This document shows, in pieces, positions 8,344 to 16,088 of a stretch of DNA of 34,820 nucleotides (the stretch's first letter is position 1; the number at the start of each line of letters is the position of its first letter). Source of the DNA: Paraburkholderia oxyphila NBRC 105797 (lineage in GTDB: Bacteria > Pseudomonadota > Gammaproteobacteria > Burkholderiales > Burkholderiaceae); NCBI RefSeq assembly GCF_000685075.1, contig NZ_BAYD01000108.1:1-34820 (forward strand), written 5' to 3'. The notes under the pieces were generated by a model that saw only the letters and a program-made list of their open reading frames with translations, was not told the DNA's origin and did no database searches. A program made the translations under genes and the position numbers.

Positions 8344-9398
8344 CGCGCGCCCGTGCCGTCTGGCGCGGCGCCGCCCGAACCGCCCGTGCCGCTCTTGCCG
8401 GCCGGCGGCGTGTTCGGCGCGCTGGCTTCATCGGCAGCCGCTTCGGAAAGCGCGCGCACGATCTCGAGCGCGCCCTGGGCGATCAGCGCGTCGGCGACCT
8501 CGCGGCCCAGCGCGACGGCGTCTGCGACTGTGGCCGGCGCGGCCTCGCCCTCGGCGGCGAGCACGCGGCTCGCATCGGGCGTGGCAATGGTGCCGCGCAG
8601 CGTGAGGCGCCCGTCTTGCCACTGCGCGTAAGCGGCGAGCGGCACCGAGCAGCTGCCGCCCAGCGCCCGCGAAACCATGCGCTCCGCCTCCACGGCCTTC
8701 GCAGTGGCGTCGTCGTGCAGCGGCGCGAGCCAGGCGGCCATGTCGGCGCGGTCGGCGCGGATCTCGATGCCGAGCGCGCCCTGCCCCGCCGCCGGCAGGC
8801 TGTCCGCCGGCTCGAGCAGCGCGCGGATGCGCGCGCCGAGCCCGAGGCGCTTGAGCCCCGCCGCCGCCAGAATGATGGCCGCGTAGTCGCCACGGTCGAG
8901 CTTGCCGAGGCGCGTGTCGAGGTTGCCGCGTAGCGGCTTCACGTCGAGGTGCGGATAGCGCGCGCGGATCATCGACTCGCGGCGCAGGCTGGAGGTCCCC
9001 ACGACGCTGCCCGGCGGCAGCGCCGCGAGCGAGTCGTAGTCGTTGGAGACAAAGGCGTCGCGCGGGTCTTCGCGCTCCATGATGGCCGTGAGCGCGAAGC
9101 CTTCGGGCAGCTCCATGGGCACATCCTTGAGCGAATGCACGGCGAGATCGGCGCGGCCCTCAGCCAGCGCCTGCTCCAGCTCCTTGACGAACAGACCCTT
9201 ACCGCCGACTTTCGACAGCGTGCGATCGAGAATTTGATCGCCGCGCGTCGTCATTCCGACGATTTTCACGTCGCAGGATGGATATAATTTGTGCAGCGCA
9301 GCTTGAACATGCTCGGCCTGCCACATCGCGAGGCGGCTCTCCCGCGAAGCGATCACTAGGGTGCAGGGCGTGGGCGCGGATAAGGACTCGGAATTCAT
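8340..9398 (-). CDS. hemC: Hydroxymethylbilane synthase (porphobilinogen deaminase)
   Basis: This 352-residue cytoplasmic enzyme polymerises four porphobilinogens to hydroxymethylbilane. The dipyrromethane cofactor attaches to Cys250 in GGSCSVPLAAYA, and the catalytic aspartate is Asp92 in HSLKDVP. Other family motifs are ASRESRLAMWQAEHV, GTSSLRR and RGNLDTRL. The frame is open to 9737, but homology begins a few residues after the ATG at 9398, which is chosen. The last roughly 35 residues are Gly/Ala/Pro/Thr-rich and beyond the usual C-terminus. It is the first gene of the hem operon, divergent from ppc, with its stop overlapping the hemDX start. Confidence 0.96.
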   Translation of the reverse strand: MNSESLSAPTPCTLVIASRESRLAMWQAEHVQAALHKLYPSCDVKIVGMTTRGDQILDRTLSKVGGKGLFVKELEQALAEGRADLAVHSLKDVPMELPEGFALTAIMEREDPRDAFVSNDYDSLAALPPGSVVGTSSLRRESMIRARYPHLDVKPLRGNLDTRLGKLDRGDYAAIILAAAGLKRLGLGARIRALLEPADSLPAAGQGALGIEIRADRADMAAWLAPLHDDATAKAVEAERMVSRALGGSCSVPLAAYAQWQDGRLTLRGTIATPDASRVLAAEGEAAPATVADAVALGREVADALIAQGALEIVRALSEAAADEASAPNTPPAGKSGTGGSGGAAPDGTGAR

Positions 9399-9832
9399 GG
9401 CAAGCACATCGAATGACGGGTTCAAAAAACAATATCGGATAACAGGCAATGTTAGCACGCGCCCCTTTTTCGGCAGGCCGCCTGGCCGCCGAAGGGCCCA
9501 CGAAGCCCTTGATGGAGCGCGTGCGGTGGCAAGGAAGAGACCCGGATCGGCGCGCCGCGCCCGAACCCGAGCCGCGCGCGCGGCGTCGAGTCCCCCCTGC
9601 GTCCCCAACGTTCCCCGGCAAAACCGGCCCTGTCCGATCCGTCCGCTCGCTGTCTCATAATGTGCGCACGCTGTGCCCGCCCGGGCACGTGCGGCACGCA
9701 CAGGATGGCCCGTCCATCCACATGTCCTGAGTTGCACCCGTTGTACCCCCGACCGCGGCCCACGCCGCGGCCATGCAGTTGGCAGTTCCCGTTTAACTTG
9801 TCCATCTCCTGGCTAGTCCTGAGGAAAACATC
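9399..9832. other. Divergent intergenic region hemC / ppc
   Basis: These 434 bp must carry both promoters. On the plus strand, CATAAT at 9657-9662 is a plausible -10 for ppc. It is followed by the palindrome GTGCGCAC (9663-9670) and the inverted repeat GTGCCCG-CC-CGGGCAC (9674-9689), which would lie at or just after the start site. A T/A-rich patch around 9421-9452 lies 25-55 bp before hemC and is the best place for its promoter. No coding signal was seen. Confidence 0.45.
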
Positions 9833-12800
9833 GTGAAGTCTTCCGGATCGGCGCGCGCAGAGCGCCGCAACAACGCATCGCAGAACGCCTCTTCCACGGC
9901 TGCCGAAACGGCAGCCCCGTCGTCGCCGAAAAAAGCCAAAGCGACGACAACCGTGAAAGCCTCGACCAAGACCACGAAGGCCACGAAAACGGCAGACGCG
10001 ACGAAGACCACGAAGGCCCCTAAAGCCACCCAAGTCACGCAACTCACTCAAGCCAACAAGGCCGCGAAGGCCCCGCAAGCCGCCCCGAAGCCCGCGGCTG
10101 CCGCCCGCAACGCGCGCGCGCGCGACGACAAGGACCAACCGCTGTTCGAGGACATCCGCTACCTCGGCCGGCTGCTCGGCGACGTGCTGCGCGAGCAGGA
10201 AGGCGACGCCGTGTTCGACGTGGTGGAGACGATCCGCCAGACGGCCGTGCGTTTTCGCCGCGAAGAGGACAACACGGCCGCGCTCGCGCTCGAGAAGCAG
10301 CTTCGCGCGCTCTCGCCCGAGCAGACCGTGAGCGTCGTGCGCGCGTTCAGCTACTTCTCGCATCTGGCGAACATCGCCGAGGACCGCCACCGCAACCGCC
10401 GCCGCCGCATCCACGACCTCGCCGGCTCGGCGCCGCAGGCGGGCACCATCGCGCATTCGCTCGAGCGCCTCGCCCAGGCGGGCGCGGCCGCGACGCCCGT
10501 GCTCCAGCAGTTCTTCAACGACGCGCTGATCGTGCCCGTGCTCACCGCGCACCCCACGGAAGTGCAGCGCAAGAGCACGCTCGATTCGCAGCACGACATC
10601 GCGCGCCTGCTCGCCGAACGCGACCAGCCGCTCACGCATCGCGAGCGCGAGCAGAACGACGCGCTCCTGCGTGCGCGCGTGACCTCGCTCTGGCAAACGC
10701 GCATGCTGCGCGACTCGCGCCTGACCGTGGGCGACGAAATCGAGAATGCGCTGTCGTACTACCACACGACCTTCCTCACCGAGATCCCCGCGCTGTACGG
10801 CGAGATCGAGACGTCGCTCAAGGAGCACGGCCTCTCCGCGCGCCTGCCCGCGTTCTTCCAGATGGGCAGCTGGATCGGCGGCGACCGCGACGGCAATCCG
10901 AACGTCACCGCCTCCACGCTCGAAGAAGCGAGCGAGCGCCAGGCGCAGGTGATCCTGCAGCACTACCTCGACGAAGTGCACAAGCTCGGTGCGGAGCTTT
11001 CCGTGTCGAACCTGCTCGCCGGCGCGAGCGCCGAGCTCCAGGCCCTTGCCGAGGCCTCGCCCGACCAGTCGCCGCACCGCGTGGACGAGCCGTACCGCCG
11101 CGCGCTGATCGGCGTCTATACGCGCCTCGCGGCCAGCGCGCGCGTGCGCCTGGGCGAAGGCGTGGTCGCGGTGCGCAGCGCGGGCCGCAACGCCCAGCCC
11201 GTGCGCGCGCAGCCCTATGCCGATGCGGCCGAGTTCTCGCGCGACCTGCATATCCTGATGGATTCGCTCGCCGAGCATCATGGCGCGTCGCTCGCCACGA
11301 CGCGTCTCGCGCCGCTGATGCGCGCCGTCGACGTGTTCGGCTTCCACCTCGCGTCGATCGACCTGCGCCAGAGCTCGGACATCCACGAGGCCGTGATCGC
11401 CGAGCTGCTCGCGCGCGCGGGCGTCGTGGCCGACTACGCCGCGCTCAGCGAAGAAGAGAAGCAGACCGTGCTGCGCGCGCAGCTCGCCGACGCGCGCCCG
11501 CTGCGCTCGCCCTACCTCGACTATTCCGACCTCGTGAAGAGCGAGCTCGGCGTGCTGGAGATGGCGCGCGTAACGCGCGAGAAGTTTGGCGCGCGCGCGG
11601 TGCGCAACTACATCATCTCGCACACCGAAACGGTTTCCGACCTGCTCGAAGTGATGCTGCTGCAAAAGGAAACGGGCCTCATGAGCGGGCGTCTGGGCCA
11701 CGCCGAGGATCCGGCGAAGGCCGCGCTGATGGTGATCCCGCTCTTCGAGACGATTCCCGACTTGCGCAACGCCACGCACATCATGCGCGACCTGCTCGCG
11801 CTGCCGGGCATCGACAGCATCGTCGAACACCAGGGCAACGAGCAGGAAATCATGCTCGGCTACTCGGACAGCAACAAGGACGGCGGCTTCCTCACCTCGA
11901 ACTGGGAGCTTTACCGCTCCGAGCTCGCGCTGGTCGCGCTCTATCGCGAGCGCGGCATCACGCTGCGCCTGTTCCATGGCCGCGGCGGCACGGTGGGCCG
12001 CGGGGGCGGCCCGACCTACAACGCGATCCTCTCGCAGCCGCCGGGCACGGTCGAAGGCCAGATCCGCCTCACCGAGCAGGGCGAAGTCATCGCGAGCAAG
12101 TTCGGCAACCCGGAGATCGGCCGCCGCAACCTGGAAACAGTGATCGCCGCCACGCTCGAAGCCACGCTGCTGCCGATGGGCAAAGCCGCGGGCAACTCGC
12201 CCGATCAGCTGCCCGTGTTCGAAGAGACGATGCAGAAGCTCTCCGACGCGGCGATGGCGGCGTACCGCTCGCTCGTCTACGAGACGCCCGGCTTCACCGA
12301 CTACTTCTTCGCCTCGACGCCGATCACCGAGATCGCCGAGCTCAACATCGGCAGCCGGCCCGCCTCGCGCAAACTGCAGGACCCGAAGAACCGCAAGATC
12401 GACGACCTGCGCGCGATTCCCTGGGGCTTCTCGTGGGGCCAGTGCCGTTTGCTGCTCACGGGCTGGTACGGCTTTGGCAGCGCGGTGGCTTCGTATCTCG
12501 ACGAAGCGGGCAACGACGCGGAGCGCACGCGCCGTCTCGCGCTCTTCAAGAAGATGTACAAGACCTGGCCGTTCTTCTCGAACCTGCTCTCGAACATGGA
12601 CATGACGCTCGCGAAGACGGACCTCGCGGTGGCGTCGCGCTATGCGCAGCTCGTCACCGACAAGAAGCTGCGCAAGCACGTGTTCGACCGCATCGTGGCC
12701 GAGTGGGAGCGCACGACCCGCGTGCTCGACGAAATCACCGGCACGAGCGGGCGTCTGGCCGACAACCCGCTGCTCGCGCGTTCGATCAAGAACCGCTTCC

Positions 12801-12937
12801 CGTATCTCGATCCGCTCAATCACTTGCAGGTCGAGCTGATCAAGCGCTATCGCGCCGGCGACCCGAGCCCGCGCGTGCGGCGCGGTATCCATCTGACGAT
12901 CAACGGGATTGCTGCGGGGTTGCGTAATACGGGCTGA
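9833..12937 (+). CDS. ppc: Phosphoenolpyruvate carboxylase with basic N-terminal extension
   Basis: This 1034-residue enzyme carboxylates phosphoenolpyruvate to oxaloacetate, refilling the TCA cycle. The catalytic His240 lies in VLTAHPTEVQRKS. MLGYSDSNKDGGF and the FHGRGGTVGRGGGP loop (residues 714-727, His715) are intact, and GSRPASRK and the terminal GIAAGLRNTG are conserved. Translation starts at GTG 9833 with GAGG 8 bp upstream. The conserved core begins near residue 98. The preceding part is almost only Ala, Lys, Thr, Ser and Pro, and contains an exact 15-nt direct repeat (9968-9982 and 10004-10018). E. coli PPC is 883 residues, so the extension accounts for much of the excess. A later start inside the extension cannot be excluded. 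Confidence 0.95.
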   Translation: MKSSGSARAERRNNASQNASSTAAETAAPSSPKKAKATTTVKASTKTTKATKTADATKTTKAPKATQVTQLTQANKAAKAPQAAPKPAAAARNARARDDKDQPLFEDIRYLGRLLGDVLREQEGDAVFDVVETIRQTAVRFRREEDNTAALALEKQLRALSPEQTVSVVRAFSYFSHLANIAEDRHRNRRRRIHDLAGSAPQAGTIAHSLERLAQAGAAATPVLQQFFNDALIVPVLTAHPTEVQRKSTLDSQHDIARLLAERDQPLTHREREQNDALLRARVTSLWQTRMLRDSRLTVGDEIENALSYYHTTFLTEIPALYGEIETSLKEHGLSARLPAFFQMGSWIGGDRDGNPNVTASTLEEASERQAQVILQHYLDEVHKLGAELSVSNLLAGASAELQALAEASPDQSPHRVDEPYRRALIGVYTRLAASARVRLGEGVVAVRSAGRNAQPVRAQPYADAAEFSRDLHILMDSLAEHHGASLATTRLAPLMRAVDVFGFHLASIDLRQSSDIHEAVIAELLARAGVVADYAALSEEEKQTVLRAQLADARPLRSPYLDYSDLVKSELGVLEMARVTREKFGARAVRNYIISHTETVSDLLEVMLLQKETGLMSGRLGHAEDPAKAALMVIPLFETIPDLRNATHIMRDLLALPGIDSIVEHQGNEQEIMLGYSDSNKDGGFLTSNWELYRSELALVALYRERGITLRLFHGRGGTVGRGGGPTYNAILSQPPGTVEGQIRLTEQGEVIASKFGNPEIGRRNLETVIAATLEATLLPMGKAAGNSPDQLPVFEETMQKLSDAAMAAYRSLVYETPGFTDYFFASTPITEIAELNIGSRPASRKLQDPKNRKIDDLRAIPWGFSWGQCRLLLTGWYGFGSAVASYLDEAGNDAERTRRLALFKKMYKTWPFFSNLLSNMDMTLAKTDLAVASRYAQLVTDKKLRKHVFDRIVAEWERTTRVLDEITGTSGRLADNPLLARSIKNRFPYLDPLNHLQVELIKRYRAGDPSPRVRRGIHLTINGIAAGLRNTG

Positions 12938-12973
12938 TGGAGCGGCTCGTTTGAGCGTTTGCGCTCATGCATG

Positions 12974-13011
12974 AACGGCGTCGTGCCTTTGCGGGCACGA
13001 CGCCGTTTTTT
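12974..13011 (+). terminator. Strong intrinsic terminator of ppc
   Basis: A perfect 14-bp stem (12974-12987 with 12994-13007) and TTTGCG loop run into six T residues (13006-13011), 37 bp after the ppc stop codon. Confidence 0.93.
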
Positions 13012-13078
13012 ATTGCGTGGCGAGAGGTGGGTGCTCATCGGACATCGCCCAACATGCCCCGTCCGGCATCACGACAAC

Positions 13079-13318
13079 TCAGTTGCGGCCTGCACGCCGA
13101 ATCCACAGTGCGAGCAATGCGATGGCCAACACCGCGAAGACATCAACGACCGCCAGCACCGGTAACGGGTTGGTCCACTTGTCCATGTTGGTGGTGCGGC
13201 TGTAGTACGGCGGCCCGCTGCCATACGCTTCACTCAAGTTGATCCAGTTGAATGCCGCGATCAACAACATCAGCGCAATCATGATGGCCAGAAGCAGGAC
13301 ACGAGTTGAACGGTTCAT
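13079..13318 (-). CDS. Small two-helix membrane protein, candidate immunity protein
   Basis: This is a 79-residue protein with no family I recognise. An N-terminal hydrophobic helix (about residues 7-25), a polar loop of about 28 residues containing YGSGPPYYSRTTNMDKW, a second helix (about 52-73) and a basic tail (WIRRAGRN) suggest an inner-membrane protein with its loop in the periplasm. Its ATG overlaps the stop of the upstream Tlde1-like gene (ATGA), so the two are co-translated. Small membrane or periplasmic proteins directly downstream of periplasm-acting effectors are often their immunity proteins. The immunity role is inference from position and topology only. Confidence 0.7.
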   Translation of the reverse strand: MNRSTRVLLLAIMIALMLLIAAFNWINLSEAYGSGPPYYSRTTNMDKWTNPLPVLAVVDVFAVLAIALLALWIRRAGRN

Positions 13319-13800
13319 GGGTAGCGGACCGTCAAGGGAACATAGCAGTCGGAGTCGCCGGTTGCCGCCTTCAGGTCTGCTGCGAAGCTTTCCATCTGAC
13401 CGCGCAGATTGATGCAGCCAGCACTACCGGCGTGTGTACCGCCATGGATGAAAAATCCGCCACGTCCAAAAGTCTGCGTGCCCGGAAAAACGTGAATCGT
13501 GAGCCGATGATCCCCCCAAGCAGCGCGTGGCGCAATGTTGTACCAGTGATTGGTCCACATCTGCGAGGGCTGTACCCAATACTGTCCAGGCGGAATTGGC
13601 CCAACGCGGCCTTCGCGTTGTCGGGCGGTAGAGTAATCAAAGCCGCCGTCGTCCGAGGGACGGCCGGACACAGCGGCATAGCCGCGCCCCCCGGCACCGA
13701 TCATCGTTAGAAAGCGCCCATCAAACCGAAGCGATACGTTACCTCGGGCACAAGTGGGAACGCTCGGTATGCCGCGCTCAGTCGCGTAGGGAGTTGCCAT
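13315..13800 (-). CDS. Tlde1/DUF2778-like L,D-transpeptidase-fold protein, candidate T6SS effector
   Basis: This 161-residue protein has no signal peptide. The central GPIPPGQYWV (residues 67-76) and the C-terminal FFIHGGTHAGSAGCINL carry His119 and Cys129 in the HxG(x)n-S-x-G-C pattern of the L,D-transpeptidase superfamily. The spacing is the form I know from DUF2778, now called the Tlde1 domain. Tlde1 proteins of Salmonella are type VI effectors that cut or exchange D-amino acids on peptidoglycan tetrapeptides in the periplasm of rivals. The gene overlaps the following 79-residue membrane protein gene by 4 bp. No vgrG, PAAR, hcp or other type VI gene is in the window, so it would be an orphan cargo. 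The surrounding DNA is visibly less GC-rich than its neighbours, consistent with transfer. No strong ribosome-binding sequence precedes the ATG. Confidence 0.75.
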   Translation of the reverse strand: MATPYATERGIPSVPTCARGNVSLRFDGRFLTMIGAGGRGYAAVSGRPSDDGGFDYSTARQREGRVGPIPPGQYWVQPSQMWTNHWYNIAPRAAWGDHRLTIHVFPGTQTFGRGGFFIHGGTHAGSAGCINLRGQMESFAADLKAATGDSDCYVPLTVRYP

Positions 13801-13823
13801 GGCATCGTTGCGCAGGAAACGGA

Positions 13824-13843
13824 ATTCGCTGATTCTAGCGAAT
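13824..13843. repeat. Inverted repeat upstream of the Tlde1-like gene
   Basis: ATTCGCT and AGCGAAT flank GATTCT, 24 bp before the start codon at 13800. The minus strand reads TAGAAT across the centre, a possible -10 box, so the repeat could be an operator overlapping the promoter. No matching -35 is seen. Confidence 0.4.
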
Positions 13844-13978
13844 CGTTATCGCCTCCCACTTGTCTAATGACAATCTCCAGACTCTGAACAAAGTGTGACC
13901 GTCAATACGGCTCGCTCTGTCGCGACGCACGGGTTCAAGCCAACCCGAACAGCTCGACCGGAGCGCCCCGCCTGCCTC

Positions 13979-14743
13979 TTAGTCGCGCCGCGTCGCCTCA
14001 ATCATCAGCGCGTCGAGCTTGAACGAGCAATCGCTCTGTACATCGAAGTACTCACGCACTTCATCTGGCGCGCGCTCCCACATCGAGCGGATCGCCGTCA
14101 CGCGCTCGGGCGGCGTGCGCATGCGCGCGACCCACGTGTCGAAGTCGAGCGCGATGCGCCAGCGCTCGCTCACCTTCGCGTCGAACCCCGCGCGATCGAG
14201 CATCGCGAGCCATTCATCGGCGCGGTAGTCGCGGATATGCGAAGCGTCGCGCAACAACTCGATCGCCTGGATGTGCACGTCGTAAAGCGGGTCGTCGACA
14301 CCGGCGATGTCGATGAACTTCAGCCGCCCACCGGGCTTGAGCACGCGGTGCACCTCGGCGAGCGCGCGCGGCACGTCGCGCCAGTGGTGCGCGCTCATGC
14401 GGCTGACCGCCCAGTTGAAGGTGGCGTCGGCGAACGGCAGCGTCTCGGCGGCGCCCTGCTGCGTGCGGATGGTCGCGAGGCCCCGCTCTTTCGCGGCCGC
14501 CTCGACCGTGGCGAGCATCTGCGGGGCAATGTCGTAGGCCACGACTTCGCGCACGTGCGGGGCCACCGCGAAGCTCGCATGGCCCGCGCCGCAGCCCATG
14601 TCCAGCACCGTGGCATTGCCGCAGGTGGCCGCGAACGTCGCGGCGAGGTTCTCCAGATCCGCGCCGCTCGCGTGGACCTGGCTCGTGAGGTAGGCGGCGG
14701 CGGTCGAGCCGAACGCGTCGGCGACCTGATCGTGATGCTTCAT
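13979..14743 (-). CDS. Class I SAM-dependent methyltransferase
   Basis: This is a 254-residue cytoplasmic protein with the Rossmann-type methyltransferase fold. Motif I is VLDMGCGAG (residues 46-54), and the acidic end of strand 2 is Asp71 in VVAYDIAPQML. Motif III region ETLPFADATFNWAVSRMSAHHW and the RVLKPGGRLKFID strand follow the UbiE/Methyltransf_11 pattern. AAGGAG about 8 bp before the ATG supports the start. It is divergent from the XRE-type regulator gene, 253 bp away, and may be one of its targets. Such YcgJ-like enzymes have unknown small-molecule substrates. A ubiquinone-pathway role is unlikely, because the DUF/UbiE C-terminal signature is not recognisable. Confidence 0.85.
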   Translation of the reverse strand: MKHHDQVADAFGSTAAAYLTSQVHASGADLENLAATFAATCGNATVLDMGCGAGHASFAVAPHVREVVAYDIAPQMLATVEAAAKERGLATIRTQQGAAETLPFADATFNWAVSRMSAHHWRDVPRALAEVHRVLKPGGRLKFIDIAGVDDPLYDVHIQAIELLRDASHIRDYRADEWLAMLDRAGFDAKVSERWRIALDFDTWVARMRTPPERVTAIRSMWERAPDEVREYFDVQSDCSFKLDALMIEATRRD

Positions 14744-14833
14744 CGCTTGCTCCTTGTGCGGGGTGAGCGCTCTGCCGGCGCTTCCGATGGCTCCGGTGCG
14801 TGGCGTGCGCTCGTCCTGGTTCTTCGTTGTTGA

Positions 14834-14870
14834 GCGCCAGACCGTCGTCCACGGTCTGACGCAGGCGCTT
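14834..14870. repeat. Compound inverted repeat in the methyltransferase/XRE intergenic region
   Basis: An inner stem AGACCG/CGGTCT (14840-14845 with 14853-14858) is enclosed by an outer stem AGCGCC/GGCGCT (14834-14839 with 14865-14870), with a 6-nt bulge on one side. It lies 91 bp upstream of the methyltransferase start and would form a stable hairpin if transcribed. Its function is unknown. Confidence 0.45.
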
Positions 14871-14922
14871 GTGGCTTTCCCCGGGCGGGTCAGGCGCGGC
14901 GGCCCGGCGCCGCGTCAGCCGT

Positions 14923-14972
14923 TACAATAGAGCCCGTTCTGTACCAGTACAAGTTAAGCAATTATTCTGGTA
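14923..14972 (+). promoter_or_regulatory. Candidate promoter and operator of the XRE-type regulator
   Basis: TACAAT at 14923-14928 is a plausible -10 box. Directly downstream is the palindrome TGTAC-CA-GTACA (14940-14951). A wider inverted pair, TACCAG (14942-14947) and CTGGTA (14967-14972), overlaps it. Sites just after the start point would suit repression, and autoregulation is common for XRE proteins. No convincing -35 is visible. Confidence 0.45.
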
Positions 14973-14996
14973 TCGCCAGCACCTGTCCGACATCTC

Positions 14997-15827
14997 ATGA
15001 GCATCGATACATCCGCCTCCGCAGTCGAACCCGGTTCCGCGAAGACGCTCGACGCGACGCCCGCCCGCGCGCTGGGCGAATTCATCCGCGCCCATCGCGA
15101 GCGGCTCTCGCCGCAGGAAGTCGGTCTCGCACCGGGCCCGCGCCGCCGCACGCCGGGCCTGCGCCGCGAGGAAGTCGCGCAGCTGTGCGGCGTGAGCCCC
15201 ACCTGGTACACGTGGATCGAGCAGGGCCGGCCCGTCTCGGCCTCGGCGGATGCGCTCGCGCGCATCGCCGTCGCGCTGCGCCTCTCGCGCGCCGAGCGCG
15301 CCTATCTGTTCGAGCTGGCCGCCCAGCGCGACCCCGCCGAGCCCGACCCGGCCAGCGCCGCGGATGCGCCCGCCACGCTGCTGCAGACCGTGCAGCTGGT
15401 GGACGCCCCCGCCTACGTGCTCGACCGCCAGTGGACCGCGCTCGCCTGGAACGCCCATGCCGCGGACCTTTTCACGGGCTGGCTCGACGGCGGGCACGAC
15501 CGCAATCTGCTGCGCTTCACCTTCACGGAACCGCTCGGGCGCGAACTGATCGTCGACTGGGAGACGCGCGCGCGGCGCCTCGCCGCCGAATTCCGCGCCG
15601 ATTCGATCCGCCACCTGAACGACGCGCCCACGCGCGCACTGATCGATTCGCTGCTGGCCGCGAGCGACGAGTTCGCGCGCTTCTGGGGCTCGCAGGACGT
15701 GTTCGAGCGCGAAGGCGGCCGGCGCGAGTTCAATCATCCGCGCCATGGCCGCGTCGCCTACGACCAGATCACGCTCAAGCCCGCGCACCGCGAAGACCTG
15801 AAGCTGGTCGTGCTGGTGCGACTCTGA
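14997..15827 (+). CDS. XRE-family regulator with MmyB-like ligand-binding domain
   Basis: This 276-residue protein has an N-terminal helix-turn-helix (about residues 25-90; RREEVAQLCGVSPTWYTWIEQ at 57-76 holds the recognition helix). The PGLRREEVAQLCGVSPTWYTW wording is typical of MmyB-type regulators. Residues about 120-275 match the MmyB-like ligand-binding domain: the YVLDRQWTALAWNAHAADLF segment, the RFTFTEPLGRELIVDW segment and the terminal FNHPRHGRVAYDQITLKP. In the family that domain binds a fatty-acid-like ligand. The gene is divergent from the methyltransferase, and a palindromic operator candidate lies between them. The first 24 residues are a variable tail. The regulated pathway is unknown, with the neighbouring methyltransferase the first candidate. 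Confidence 0.88.
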   Translation: MSIDTSASAVEPGSAKTLDATPARALGEFIRAHRERLSPQEVGLAPGPRRRTPGLRREEVAQLCGVSPTWYTWIEQGRPVSASADALARIAVALRLSRAERAYLFELAAQRDPAEPDPASAADAPATLLQTVQLVDAPAYVLDRQWTALAWNAHAADLFTGWLDGGHDRNLLRFTFTEPLGRELIVDWETRARRLAAEFRADSIRHLNDAPTRALIDSLLAASDEFARFWGSQDVFEREGGRREFNHPRHGRVAYDQITLKPAHREDLKLVVLVRL

Positions 15828-15907
15828 GCGCGGCGGCGCGGGGCGCTGCAAGCCGGCCCGGCCCGCCGCCTGCGCGGATCGCCCGCGCCGCTTGGCCCAG
15901 CCCCGTC

Positions 15908-15975
15908 GCCACGCCGCCCGGTCACCGACGCCGGTATGCCCGCGCCAGTCACCGCGCCATGCCGCCCGGTCACCG
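15908..15975. repeat. Imperfect 20-bp direct repeat upstream of argH
   Basis: A 20-bp unit at 15908-15927 recurs at 15956-15975 with one C/T difference, 48 bp apart. A partial copy (GCCAGTCACCG) lies between them at 15944-15954. The 261-bp XRE/argH gap otherwise holds only the argH promoter candidate. Confidence 0.6.
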
Positions 15976-15995
15976 GCAGCCCACCCCGCCGATGG

Positions 15996-16001
15996 TAAAA
16001 T
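15996..16001 (+). promoter_or_regulatory. Candidate -10 box of argH
   Basis: TAAAAT lies 88 bp before the argH start. The same hexamer in similar context precedes metG (26112-26117) and, on the other strand, dcd (22645-22650). No -35 of good quality is seen. Confidence 0.4.
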
Positions 16002-16088
16002 CGGCTTCTTTCCCGCCGTGCGCCGCATTCCCGCGAGACCGCCCGGCCCGCGCTTTTTCACGCTCATCGCTCGTTCACGCCCATCACC

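Noticed and set aside
9452..12892. Very long open frame on the minus strand antisense to ppc
   Set aside because: It is a GC-rich shadow frame: Arg/Glu/Val/His-heavy composition, no domain or motif, and it lies wholly opposite a gene with clear catalytic motifs.
13079..13800. Classical toxin-antitoxin system
   Set aside because: The first gene has an L,D-transpeptidase-type catalytic motif and the second is an integral membrane protein, unlike cytoplasmic toxin-antitoxin pairs.
15908..15975. Short repeats considered as CRISPR
   Set aside because: Only two near-identical copies, no regular spacers and no cas genes.
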